A DNA stretch of 64,000 bases from Isoetes taiwanensis (taxonomy: Eukaryota > Streptophyta > Lycopodiopsida > Isoetales > Isoetaceae). Below are positions 45,081 through 56,162 of the stretch, piece after piece. Numbering within the stretch: position 1 is the stretch's first letter; each line of letters starts with the position of its first letter. The notes under the pieces were generated by a model. The model did no database searches, had not been told where the DNA came from, and saw only the letters and a list, made by a program, of their open reading frames with translations. Location: NCBI GenBank assembly GCA_021234155.1, contig JAJEKV010000041.1, forward strand, positions 8,816,917-8,880,916, read 5' to 3'. A program made the position numbers and the translations under genes.

Positions 45081-46685
45081 ATATTCCTGGACTCGTCACC
45101 ATACAAGTCTACCCAGGTAGCCTTGTATGCCTCGGATAAGTGGCAAGGGGTGCACATCTAAGTTAATTGTTAACTTAGATAACCTTAGGATAAGGCCCAT
45201 TTCCACATGGCCTTATCCTATTGGGCAACCGCCACACGGCCTTATTTTAGTGGTGCCACGTGGCATCCCACGTGGACCCACACCTATATAAGCCCTAACC
45301 CTAACCCTAGACCCTTTATCCTGACCTAGCACTGAAGCTCTCATCCACGTGTCCCAAACCCCGTTTAGAGCACCGCTCGTCATAGTCTAGCCCGGGAGCA
45401 GCAGCCCCGGAAGGTGTGTATGATCGTGGGGAGCAAGAACCACGTCTAGGAGCATGGAGACGCCAGGGATGGGAGGAAGCGCTGCTGGAGGAGGTAGGTT
45501 GAGTAGGGTTCATGTTAGTCCATCTGGAAGTTAGCACTCCAGAGGGGTTAGTGATTCGTGTCTAGAGTAGAGCCACCCTAGATCCTTTGTTGAACATCTT
45601 GAACCCTAACCAAGGAACCCTAACTGTTAGTTAGCTATGTATGTTAGGTTAAGATGTTCATATGATATTGATATTGATCATGATGTGATGTATGTGATAT
45701 TGGTTGATCATGTGCTCCTCTTGTATTGGGAAGGGGGGTAGAGACCTAGAGCCATATGTAGTATGCTCCTAGTGTAGATCCCTTAGTTCCTATTAGTTGC
45801 GGCCTGTGCATAGGAACCCACCGGGCTATGGAAGCTATGATGTGACTCAAAGACCACACAACGGGGCTAGAGGCAAGATGGAGGGTGGATCCCCCGCCGA
45901 GTGGGGACTTCGGGGATCCCACACAAAGGGCTAGGCTTATGGTCTGGTCACTGCAGGGGTGGGCGAGCATGGGTTCGACACCTCCTGGGGCAATGGTGTC
46001 GCCCTGCCTCTCAAGAGTTGCAAGTGTCAGCTTGGCTCTTGTTTTGGGGGGTTCAGTCGGGTACGAATCGTGTGTCGCCACGATTCTCTAGCCGCCCGTG
46101 GAGCCTCTAGACCCCGGGAAGGGGAGATGCAACCCTTCCTACCTCGTCGGACCAGGGAGATGCAACCTGGAGTAGTCCCGATGGGTGATGCCATGGGATT
46201 GCGTATCCGGAAGGTTAGAGTCATGCCACAGCTTGATCTAGCCCATCTGCAAAGTATGCACAGGAGGGGCGGATGGAGTGGTCAACCCTAGCCATTGTCT
46301 TATGCCAGCCCCGCCATTGTTATGACTCGGTCTGCTCTATCTTGAGGCCTATCTAGTCAGTCGACTACCCTATGTGTCAGAGTCACGGGTAGGAGCTCTC
46401 ATGTTTTATGGCATATGATTATGTTCTTTGCCTCTATGGATGTGCGGTTGAGCTACCCTCGAGGTAGCCTATTGTATTGTATTGCTAGTTCTGACGTGTT
46501 TATGCTTCCGCTGTGATAGGAGCCCATAGGGGAAGGGCGCGCAAGACACCTTCGTGTCCTCTTCCCGCACTACGGAGATTCCAGAGTGCGGGATAGACGG
46601 AGGGGCTGTGCGGTTGTTGAGCCGGACGGGGGATTTCCTGCCGAGTGTACGGCCGGGCGCCGTATGTTTAGCAGGGAGCGTCACA
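45081..46685 (+). mobile_element. 5' LTR of element 1, copy D (5'-truncated)
   Basis: It begins at ATATTCCTGG, lacking the first 33 or so bases, and ends with intact CGTCACA at 46,679-46,685. TATATAA lies at 45,285-45,291 with the two G-boxes upstream. This is the only LTR in the window followed by a primer-binding site. Confidence 0.9.
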
Positions 46686-46686
46686 A

Positions 46687-46698
46687 TGGTATCAGAGC
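46687..46698 (+). other. Primer-binding site, initiator tRNA-Met
   Basis: TGGTATCAGAGC, one base after the LTR, is the classical complement of the 3' end of plant initiator tRNA-Met. Minus-strand DNA synthesis of element 1 would start here. Confidence 0.95.
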
Positions 46699-47265
46699 GA
46701 TGTTCTTGGTTGACCAGGAACTAGCACTGACCATAACCATGAAAGTAGTCTAACAGGCCTATAGGGTGTGAAATAAAAATTTCCACCATCGAACCCCGAA
46801 AATAAGGGAAAAATTTTTTCTCTTAGGTAGTGGGTCCGGAGTAAGGTTAAGTGTTAGACGAAGGAATGAGTGAGTCCAATTCATCTTCTAGTAAAATTGG
46901 AGTGAAAAGTATGCATCTGCACCAAATTTCACCTAAAATGGGTCGAAGAATCATGCCAATCAGAGACCCGAGTGAAAAATGGCGCAAATCCATAATTAGC
47001 ACTTCAAACCATTAGAAAATTCGAAAAATGTAAGGTATAATACGAATTAATACAGGGTTAATACATACATTAATAATTAAATAATTACTAAATATGGTGT
47101 AATTAATAAGGGAGGCTAATAAATAGGGGTAATTATGGTGGGAGAATATTCCTAGGGACCCTCTTTTTTTAAATATCTGACACCTCATTCTCTCTCTCCA
47201 ACCTTTCCCCACCACCACCTCTCTCTTGCTCAGCTTTACGTCATCCATTTCTTGAACCGTAAGTT
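46699..47265 (+). promoter_or_regulatory. Leader between PBS and histone ORF, with a possible internal promoter
   Basis: 567 nt, AT-rich in the middle. TTTAAATAT (47,168-47,176) is followed by a CT-rich tract (CTCATTCTCTCTCTCC and following) and the histone ATG at 47,266, whose context (AGTTATGG) is favourable. The same layout precedes the ATG in every LTR-less array unit, so a TATA-like element plus CT-rich initiator may let the histone module be transcribed without an LTR. Confidence 0.45.
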
Positions 47266-47737
47266 ATGGCTCAAACCAAACAAACAGCGAGGAAGTATAA
47301 CGAGCGCCCCACCCTCTCAATGGCGCAAGCGGCAGCAGGACGGCATGTCAAGAAGGTTCCTGAGCACCTTCGACCGAAGCCAGGAGAGGAGGAGCTTCCC
47401 TCCAGCAGCAGCGGCGACACCTTCCACGACGCCGAAGAGAGTGCACCGAGCCCGAGCAGCAGCTCTTCGCCAGGGGGCTCTCAGAGAACTGGCGAATCCC
47501 GCCACTTTGGGCCTCTGTCGGACACGGAGGTGGAAGAGCAGGTCGAAGAGCAGGTGGACCAGCAGCAGCAGCACCAAACGCAAGAGGCGGGCCCTTCGGT
47601 ACCGAAGAAAAAGGGCAAAGAGAAGGTTGCAGAGTGGCCGGAGGAGAAGGCTGCTAGGAAGAAGAGGGAGCGCGAGCGGGAGCTCAGGCAGCAGGAGAGG
47701 AGGACAAAGAGAAGAAACGACCGGCCTCGCGGGACTG
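47266..47737 (+). pseudogene. H3-like histone ORF of element 1, copy D (N-terminal 157 codons, split by insertion)
   Basis: It starts [19 protein letters not shown] (R2 changed to Q relative to the array units). It stays in one frame through KKVPEHLRPKPGEEEL, serine- and glutamine-rich segments ([16 protein letters not shown]), the basic block ([22 protein letters not shown]) and RRNDRPRGT, where the Tat-like element begins. Array unit 3 continues from the same point, [11 protein letters not shown], in the same frame down to the histone fold. That shows the H3-like tail and fold belong to one protein. This is the best-preserved N-terminal half in the window. Confidence 0.93.
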
Positions 47738-50194
47738 TGTTAGCCTAAAACCTGGAATTTTAGTCTAACCTCGAGGAAGCTCAAACAAAATGGTTAGGAC
47801 CTCCAGATCACTTAGGGTGATCAATCCTTAACATATGAAGCGAGAAAAGTCATTTTGGAATGCTGGTTTTTTCAAAATCACTACAGTCCCTGAAACTGAA
47901 AAAACTGTCAGAGCAAAATTTGACCTAGAAGACACACCTTTTGAGATTTTTGGGATCTGGTTGGTGGTACAGATGGTCAACAATCAGAGGAAACTCCTGG
48001 TGAAAATTTGGCTTGATTTGGATAAAGGAAGGTCAAGAAAACCGAGGTAAAAGTCAGGTCAAAAAGTTGGCCAGTGCCAAAACAGAGAGCCAAAATTTGC
48101 AGATGGAGTTTGATAAGGAATTTTGAGTTGAAATCTGTGCAGGCAACTTCAAAATAGCCTCTAGATCACGTGCATAAGTTTTAAATAGCAAAAAGATGTT
48201 TTAGTTTTTTCTGAGAATAGCCAAAGCCTCAAGAAAAAGGCAACCACTGTAACAGTTATGAAGAAAAATCTTGTTATAGGTTTTCTTGGGATGTATAGGC
48301 TCCTAGGATCATTATGAGGATGAAATATAACTATTTGAATGGGATATAACTTGAAGTAAATATTTTGGCTTTGTATTTTGGTTTTTTAACTTTAACAAAC
48401 AATACAAGATTTTACAAGATAAATGAATAATGATGACAATAATTTTCCAGGCAAAGAATGTATATTATAGCAAGATAATACAGAAAGGTCCAATAGTATT
48501 AAAAGGTATTACCCAAATAATGATGCTTGAGAGCAGATTCCAGAGCAGTCTGAGCTTCTAGGAAGCCTCAAACTACCCAAAAAGCAAAATGAAGAAATTT
48601 CTTGAGTTGCAGTTGAAGCGTTTTGATGTCAAACAAGTCACGCCATGGTAGATCTTCAATTTCGAAAGCGTAGAACACAATTTGAACAGAGCGAGAACAA
48701 GATAATATCAAAATGTCGAATCGCCAAGATCACGAGAGGTCTATCTCTCGAGGGGCGCTCGATTTGATCCATTCCTGACTTAAGAATTGTTCTCCCCGAA
48801 AGCTAGCTCGGCCGAGTGATTTTAGGCCAAAATTTGAGCAATTTCTAACGGATCAAGTGCCACAGAGGATCCCCAAGGTCTCGGAAAAGAGTCAGGAGAT
48901 AATTTTGGGTGAAAATTGGCGGGATTCAATCAAATTTAGGCACGAATTGGCCGGATTTAGCAGGCTCCCCTATTTTTTAGGGTTCATCGAAAAAATTCTT
49001 GAATGCCATATATCCCACAGGTTAAAATGGTTCCGGAGGCTCCTGTATATAAGGCATAATGTTGACCCAAATAATAACCGGTATGTGCACGCGCAGAGGG
49101 GACACCCACCAGAACCGCCCCCACCCCCTTGCCACGGAAATGAGAATGAAAATGGGGGTGACGGGAATGATGTAGAAATAGACAGGGTAGATAGGCTAGA
49201 ATAGGTTTTTTGTTTTTATGGCACGCATCCCAAGAATCCAAATTTGAAGGCCTTCCCGAGGGTTTTTTTCAAATTTTAAAAGACCAAATTAGCTCTTTTT
49301 TGCCAAGCTTTCCATCTAGAGAGATTTTAGGTCAAACTGAAACATTTGAATTTTGGTCCCTTTTGACCCATGGTCAATGAATACTGCAACTTGGGGATGG
49401 TGAAAAAATCATGGGAAAAGAATGGGGAAAAGGTGTAAATAGGCTATAAGAGGGTTTAGGAAGATGAAATGAGGGTGAAAATAGAGTTTTCTTGCCTTTG
49501 AAGGTTTTCAAGGTCATTAGGGGGCAATTCTCAAATGAAGGTAGGACCAATAAAAAAATGGGTAGTGGAATGATGAGAAAAGGTCTCGAAAGTGGAAAAA
49601 ATGGTGAAAGAAAGGTTTTAAAAGGTTCATAGGATATAAAAAGGTGGATATAAGATGAGTGGAATGAAGAAAAGATGGGTACCTCTCAGAAGCACTTGAT
49701 TTCATCTCAAATTGTTTCTAATGCTCAAATCATACCTCATAGTGAAAATAAGTTTGCTCAAAACCTAAGGGTCTTCCAAACTTCTATAAGGGTCTTCCAA
49801 ACTTCAAGGCTAAAATAAGAGCACATTTCACTTCCAAGATGGCATCCTCATGTGTGTGACTTCAAAACTACTAATGCAACTCAAGTAAGCTTCATAAGGT
49901 TGAATTTTGGTAAAATGCCTTGTGGCTCCTTGATAAACTTGCTATAGCCTTTGCCTGGTCTTCAAATCAAAGGAAAAAATGTTAAACAAATGGGAATGTG
50001 TCTAGAAAGGTGCTTTACCTCAAGGAAAAGATTAGGCTATAAAAGGAGATCCCAAATGCCTTCCAAACTTGGTCAAATGTCTTCCAAACTCTAATGGGAT
50101 CACAATAGCCTGGAACTTTTCCTTAGAGGAAATATAGATGAAACAAAAGTTTTGATACATAGATGCTAGTCCATGTTGCCAAAAATGGGCAACA
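47738..50194 (-). mobile_element. Element 2 left LTR (3' LTR in element orientation)
   Basis: 2,457 bp, collinear with the right LTR with scattered small indels and substitutions. Its end at 50,174-50,194 is a perfect hairpin: TGTTGCC, 7-nt loop, GGCAACA. No promoter motif stood out on the minus strand. Confidence 0.93.
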
Positions 50195-50225
50195 TCTCCT
50201 CAAAGGAAAGAATAGGCTGGTCCCC
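50195..50225 (-). other. Candidate polypurine tract of element 2
   Basis: On the minus strand TTTGAGGAGA immediately precedes the LTR start TGTTGCC. It is only weakly purine-rich, so the exact primer is uncertain. Confidence 0.4.
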
Positions 50226-50785
50226 TCAGCCTAACAGATGTAAACTTAGACTGAGGATCTTCAGATACTGGTGCAGGTGACAGAATGATGTAGAATAATG
50301 AAAGTGAGTGGTATGAGTATGAGATGAACTCTGCTATGGTGGAAATGTGGTGCAGAGCATTGTAGGGAATGATAATGAAAGGATAGAAGGCTGAAATGGA
50401 ATGTAAGGCAACTTATAGGCAGATGGAAATGGAAGAGAAAAGAATGAACCTGCATATGACAGTAAAATCAAAGTTAGCATGAGTGCCAAGCAAGATATGG
50501 AAAATTATATATGGATAGCACTCTAGAACTCCAAGGAGGAAGCAAGGTCTTATGAGGAATAGGCCAGTTTAGAAGACAGATGAAATGTTTTAACAAATGG
50601 CCCTGTCATGACAACATAGAACTCATTAGGAGGTAATAATCAAAGTCTTGTTCCCTATGGACACATCCCTGCAGCTAAACAGAAACAAACACTATTAAAC
50701 CTCAAAGGAAATATGCAAATCAAAAGAAATTTTAAAGCCTCAACTTTAAGCTATAAACTAACCTATTCTAAGCTAGAACAAATGT

Positions 50786-51007
50786 CTATATAGAAGTGAA
50801 TAGGCTTAAGCAGGCATGCTGGGGCCAATATCTTTTAAGGTGTTGAATATTAATAGGGTTTGGCAACTCTAAACCTGTACCAAGATCTGTCAATCTATAA
50901 GATGAGCAGCCAAATTCCTCTAAAATGATAAGGACCCTCCTGTGGGTTTTCAAACTTGGAAAGCTTTCCTTCATCCGCAAAGCATTCCACTTCAAAACTA
51001 ATTCCAT
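50786..51007 (-). pseudogene. Element 2 pol C-terminus
   Basis: The peptide contains GCSSYRLTDLGTGLELPNPI followed by NIQHLKRYWP, matching the last part of Tat/Athila-type pol (a GPY-like segment ending in P-x-N-x-x-x-LKRYY). It follows the integrase core after a gap of about 200 nt with stops. Confidence 0.7.
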
Positions 51008-51221
51008 AGGTGCAAACTTATCTTGTAGTTTGTGAGCAGCCTTGAAAGTCTGCCGACTCTTAGCCTTCTTGACAAGTTGTAATTTTTCTCAACAAACCTT
51101 TTCTTCATCCAATTTTAACAGAACTTCATACCTGTGGCTTCAAAGCTTCGTAAAACTCCAACTCAAGCTTGAGTGCCATCCTTAAAGAGGGTATCTCTAA
51201 CTCGACCGAATGACAAAATTT

Positions 51222-52103
51222 CTACCCATATACTAAACCGAAAGGTGAGGCATTAGTAGTCGCTTTAGAAGTAATTCTATGAGCCCAAAGAGCATCATAT
51301 AATTTCAAGTGCCAATCCCTTTGGTTTTGGCAAACTGTTTTCTGCAAAATACCCTTAAGCACTTTGTTAGTAGACTCAGCTTGGCCATTTCCTTGAGGAT
51401 AATAGGCTGAGCTTTTCACATGCTTGATCTTAAGGCTTAAAACAAGGAAATCGATAACCTCATTAATAAAAGTAGAGCCTCTATCAGTCAAAATTTTAAA
51501 AGGAATGCCAAACCTAGAGCAAATATTCTCATGCAAAAATCTAGCAGTAGTATGGGCATTTGCTTTCCTTAAGGGTGCTTTTTCTGACCACTTAGTGAAC
51601 AGATCTGTAGCCACAACAACGTATTCATGCTGGGCTGAGGATGGAGGATTGATAGGGCCAACATAGTCCAATCCCCAAACTTGAAATGGACCAGGGGAGA
51701 CAATTCCTGTAAGAGGAGCAGGATGCAAGATTCTTTTGCCAAAGATCTGGCATTGATGACAAGTCTTTATAACATCATAACAATCTTTAAATAAATGAGG
51801 CCAAAAGTAACCAAACCTCAATATTTTCTTGGCAGTTGTGTCTGCTGCAAAATGACCACCACAAACACCTTTGTGATTTTCAAAGAAGTACCGGGCAGCT
51901 TCATCTTCATCAACACATCTTAAGAGTACACCATCCCTATTTACCTTGCACAAAATGTCACCAACCAAGGAGTAAGTCAAACATTTTAACTTAAACTTGT
52001 AAGCTTGGCTTTTTGAAAATTCGAAGGTATCTCTTGATACCAAGGAACCTCCTAATAGGTTGTTGCCAACCTTGAGCTTGTATAGTTGACAAGTCCTGCT
52101 CAT
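51222..52103 (-). pseudogene. Element 2 integrase
   Basis: The zinc-binding part (CGGHFAADTTAKKILRFGYF, then CHQCQIFGK) is followed by a core with the catalytic acids in VWGLDYVGPI, KILTDRGSTF and GQAESTNKVL. It ends WAHRITSKATTNASPFGLVYG, which is characteristic of Tat/Athila-type integrases. There is no chromodomain. The frame is open for 293 codons. Confidence 0.93.
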
Positions 52104-52118
52104 TTACAACAAGGTTAG

Positions 52119-53616
52119 TCATTTCTTCTTCTTGTACAACCTCCTCATGTTCAAAGTAGGCAGCAGTAAGTATAAACTCGGATTGTTCAATACATGAATG
52201 ACCTTTACCTTTAAATCATAAGATTGAAGCCTACAAGCCCACCTATGAAGCTTAGGTTTTTCTAATTTCTTACCATACAAAAAAAGGCATGGGGTTCTCA
52301 CTGCATGTAGATAGTGGCTTGGGATTTTTGTAGAAGATGTCCCCTGTCTCTCTATCAAAAAGATGAGAGCAACAAAGACTCCTTTCTACCTTAGCATACT
52401 TCTCTTCAGTTTGAGACCATTGTTTGCTTGCAAAAGCAATGGGGTGCCTATCCCCAAAAATGGCAACTCCAAAGAGCCTTTTTTAGTAATGGTTATATAA
52501 ACTTTAAATGGTAATGAAAGGTCTGAAGTTTTTAAAAGTGTAGAATGGCAAATAGCCTCTATGATCTGCAAAAAAGCTTTTTCACACTCATCAGTCCAAA
52601 CAACAGGCCTATATTTACTTTCTCTTTTACTAACTTGGCCTACTCTAGTCAGTTTAGAGATAGGACTAATAAGGTGAGAGAAATTAGGCACATACACCCT
52701 TAAGAAAGAGGTCATTCCCATAAATCCCTTGACTTCTTTAATTGTCCTGGGTGTTTGAAGCTTTTTTAAAGCTATGATCTTCTCTTCAGCTACTTGAAGG
52801 CCTTTAGCAGAAACCTCATGGCCTAAGAGCTGGCCTTTGGATGCCAAAAAAATGCACTTCTTTGGGTTTAGATTAACTCCAGTCTGTCTGCACAATGTAA
52901 ATATCCTTGTTAGCTCTGAAATATGATCACTTGTATCAGTACCTAAGCATAAATCATCAAGATAAACTCTGAATTGCTCAGGAGTCATGTTTGCAAAGAC
53001 AATATCCATAGCTCTCTGAAATGTAGCAGGGGCATTCATTAAGCCAAAAGACATCCTTTGTCTTTGGCTGATCCTCCTTTTTGATGCTAATCTGATTAAA
53101 ACCAGAGAAACCATCCAAAAATGAGTACATAGACTTGCCAGCCACTGCATAAAGGATTTCTTCCAAAAAAGGCAAAGGGTAACAATCTTTAACAGTAGCT
53201 TTATTTAGATCTCTATAATCCACACATATTCTTAGAGAACCATTCTTTTTTAGAACTGGAACAATACAAGAAACCCAAGAAGGGTTCACAATGTCAACTA
53301 TCAAACCTGACTCCTGCATTTTGAATAATTCCTGCTTGATAAGATCTAAGAGTGAGGAATTAATTCTTCTCAATCTCTGCATGACAGGTTTAGTATCTTC
53401 ACAAACTTTTATCTCAAACTCACAAATGCTCCTATCAACCCCTTTTAATTCTGAATATTCCCATGCAAAAACATCCACCCAATCTTCAAAGTACTTAATC
53501 ATTTTACCTTTGCAATCCTCATCATATAGATCTCCCATTTGCAAAGTCCTGGACATACCTCCCTTATGAACTTCAAGTTCTTTGTGTGATTCCTCTTGTG
53601 CTAGGTTGATGGTCAA
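52119..53616 (-). pseudogene. Element 2 reverse transcriptase and degenerate RNase H
   Basis: RT starts in the frame 52,978-53,616 (VPVLKKNGSLRICVDYRDLN, then YSFLDGFSGFNQISIKKED). It shifts near 53,060, with some codons before the MPFGL motif apparently lost, and continues in 52,386-53,070 with MSFGLMNAPATFQRAMDIVF and the catalytic YLDD (52,953-52,964). The following RNase H (52,119-52,560) lacks the usual TDAS, catalytic E and TDH motifs, so it looks degenerate, as expected when a second RNase H is present. Confidence 0.88.
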
Positions 53617-53674
53617 GATAGGATGAAATTGAGAGAGCTCATCTTCATCTAGGACATCTTCCTCAATAGCTCCC

Positions 53675-54560
53675 TCAGAGATGCTCTAAGAGTGTTTTCC
53701 CACAAAAAGAATCAGCCTCAAAGTTTTTGGACCTTGGAATATGATAAATCTCCCAATGATAAAAAAAAGTTAGCAATTCTCGAGCTTGTGTGTTCAGATC
53801 CTCCATATCTTGATGTTTTGTTTGGTATTCTCCCAAAATCTGTTTGCAAACGAGTTGTGAGTCTCCATAGATAACAATATAGGAAATATTCATGAACCTT
53901 GCTTCCTGTAGGCCTGCAATGAGGGCCCTATACTCTGCTGCATTAGAAGAAATATTAGGATGAATTCTCCCTATCTTAGTCATCAGCTTAAGATCTGCAT
54001 CCTTCGAATAGCAACAGAAAGAAGCAATCCCTAATTTTTTAGACATACCTCCATCAAACCAAAGGTAGGCCTTGTTTTCTTTTGGATCAGGGAACTCTAC
54101 CTGAGCAAAGTTGATAACTTCTGCACTCATATCAACATCTAGACCTAAACTGTAAACTCCTAGCTCCTCTTCCTGCAATATATCCACATCTATAAACCTA
54201 ATATTAGCAGAGGGGTCAGTTTTGTTTACCAATTTAATGGAAGTTGCTCCATTTGAAATGGTGCAAATGCCTTCAGACCATATAGGCCTAGCATCTACTG
54301 TTTTCATCCACCTTCTTCCCAATAATAAATCATAGATGTTAGCATGGTTAACATTCTCAAAATCAACAACCACAAATGTAGCTAAAACAATGATTCCTCC
54401 TGTATAATGCACACATTCCTCACCACTCCTTTTGGCACTACCTTAGCATTGAAAAGGATTTTAGAACAATAGAAGTATTGTCTTCTACCTTGAGATTCAA
54501 GTTTTTTCATAACATGATAAGGCATGACATTTAGAGAAGAACCTCCATCCAAAGAAGACC
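53675..54560 (-). pseudogene. Element 2 protease and archaeal-type RNase H-like domain upstream of RT
   Basis: Protease: LDGGSSLNVMPYHVMKKL, with the active-site DGGSS at 54,535-54,549, then NIYDLLLGRRWMK. In the 53,675-54,412 frame this is followed by a complete RNase H fold with catalytic acids in LWFDGGMSKK, NAAEYRALIAGL, IVIYGDSQLVCKQI and FEADSF. This domain looks like the cellular or archaeal-type RNase H (aRH) found in Tat elements. Here it sits between protease and RT, not after the RT-linked RNase H. Confidence 0.88.
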
Positions 54561-56128
54561 TTATCTAAATGGGAAGTACCTATAGTAGCACTACAAGTAA
54601 AAGCACCTGGATCTTCAGTGTGCTCAGGTAAGGCTACAGAAATGTTGTTGCAAGTCTCTGCAGCAATTTCTTCAACATTTTGGGTATTCTTGATAAACTT
54701 TTCCCTGTATGATGGTGCAATCCTCAATAAAGTTAGTAAGTCTACAGTAACCTTGGAGTTTTTCATAAGCAATTCAAATTCATCAAGCTCGGAATCTTTC
54801 TGTTTATACCTTTGAGCAGGGGGAGGGGCTATATTCTGGGGATTTGGCTGAAATGTTACCTTAGGAGCTGTAATTGGTGGAACAGAACTTGCAGAGGTAC
54901 CTGAATGAAGCCTGGCATGTGTTTGCACAACCATAACATCTTGTTCTTCTTGTTCTTCTGCACAAGTCTCAATAAAACTAACATTTGACACCTGTTTACC
55001 TTTTTCTTGCTTTGCAAGGTAATTCTTGACACTGCAGAACTTCTCCTCATGACCTATCTCTTTACAAAAAGAACAAACAGGGCATTCTCTACCAAAATGG
55101 CCCCTTTTGTGGCATTTAGGACAAGATCTTGCAAAGCAATTTTCAGCCCTATGATAGGGTTTACCACAGTTTGTGCATTCAGGTATGGTAGAGCTAGAAG
55201 AAAGAGCATTATTACTATTTTTTAACTCCATGAGTTGTTTGGTAACTTCTAAAAGAGCTTCAGATACCTTACTTAGCTCAGATTTCATTTCTGAAACTTG
55301 AGGGTCTAACTCTTCAGCTTTTGGCTTCTTCTTTTCCTTCTGAACTGCATACACAGGGGCAGCATTAGCATAATGTAACTCCTGCTCAGTATCCTGATGA
55401 GGAGGGTAGAATGGATCTCTGACTTCTTCATCGGGCAAATAGCTTAGCATTTCTACTAAATCTACAAAATTTACAAATGTCTTATGGATAGAGTCTAGCT
55501 CACCAAACTTTTGAAGTTTTAATAACTTCCTATAGATCTTAGGCCTGGACATCAAACCTCTGATAAAGGAAGCAACCAGATGCAAAGTTGGGTGGGAAAC
55601 ATGATTCCTATTACACACCAGCAAATAAGAGTTAAATCTTTCCACATACTGTTTCACACTTTCACCAGATTTAATAGAAAAGGAATTGAGCTCAAAAACA
55701 AGATCCTGGGGTGAAGTAGTCTTACCAAACCTTGACAGAAATCTTTGTTCCAATTCATCCCACTTGGTACATATTGACAGTTCAAAATCCAACCAGGACC
55801 TGGCCTCATCACCTTTCATGCATTTGGTAAACTCAGCAAACCTGGTACCTTTCTTCTTTCCATGCTCCTCATAATATTCTTCAAAAGTTTTCAAGAAATG
55901 GTTAGCATTCATGGAAGAATCATAACAAGGGGGAGAAACAGGTACAGTAAGCTCAAAATGATAAGGAGCTTGTGGAGGAATAGGCAAAGTGGAAACATTT
56001 GCAACATTTGTTGTGGATCTGGTAGCCACTTTCATGCTTACCCCTACCAAATCTGGTTGACCTGTTACCTCAGGTGGTTCAGCAGGCTCGGCAGACTCAG
56101 CAAGCTTTCTTGGTGCCATGGAGTTCAA
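54497..56128 (-). CDS. Element 2 gag, 543 codons, three zinc knuckles
   Basis: Start MNSMAPRKLAESAEPAEPPE. A capsid region spans residues 79-230 (FLKTFEEYYEEHG, CMKGDEARSWLDFEL, ESVKQYVERFNSYL). A short coiled-coil-like stretch at 275-305 is followed by three CCHC knuckles: CTNCGKPYHRAENC, CPKCHKRGHFGREC and CSFCKEIGHEEKFC (about residues 318-365). The frame leaves the protease frame near 54,560, so protease would need frameshifting or the sequence is slightly damaged. Gag forms the particle and packages element RNA. Confidence 0.92.
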   Translation of the reverse strand: MNSMAPRKLAESAEPAEPPEVTGQPDLVGVSMKVATRSTTNVANVSTLPIPPQAPYHFELTVPVSPPCYDSSMNANHFLKTFEEYYEEHGKKKGTRFAEFTKCMKGDEARSWLDFELSICTKWDELEQRFLSRFGKTTSPQDLVFELNSFSIKSGESVKQYVERFNSYLLVCNRNHVSHPTLHLVASFIRGLMSRPKIYRKLLKLQKFGELDSIHKTFVNFVDLVEMLSYLPDEEVRDPFYPPHQDTEQELHYANAAPVYAVQKEKKKPKAEELDPQVSEMKSELSKVSEALLEVTKQLMELKNSNNALSSSSTIPECTNCGKPYHRAENCFARSCPKCHKRGHFGRECPVCSFCKEIGHEEKFCSVKNYLAKQEKGKQVSNVSFIETCAEEQEEQDVMVVQTHARLHSGTSASSVPPITAPKVTFQPNPQNIAPPPAQRYKQKDSELDEFELLMKNSKVTVDLLTLLRIAPSYREKFIKNTQNVEEIAAETCNNISVALPEHTEDPGAFTCSATIGTSHLDKVFFGWRFFSKCHALSCYEKT

Positions 56129-56141
56129 CTTCCAGGTGAAA

Positions 56142-56159
56142 ATCTCGGTAGGACCTCCA
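56142..56159 (-). other. Primer-binding site of element 2 (tRNA-Gln-like)
   Basis: On the minus strand TGGAGGTCCTACCGAGAT lies 3 nt inside the LTR. It is complementary to a tRNA ending ...TCGGTAGGACCT-CCA, which fits plant tRNA-Gln from memory. Confidence 0.7.
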
Positions 56160-56162
56160 AAA

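Noticed and set aside
45295-45315. Interstitial telomere
   Set aside because: Only two or three CCCTAA units, present at the same LTR position in most copies next to a TATA box, so it is a promoter-proximal motif and not a telomere remnant.
49000-49250. Short open frames in the LTRs of element 2 (also at 57,403-57,678)
   Set aside because: Not conserved between the two LTRs and without recognisable features.
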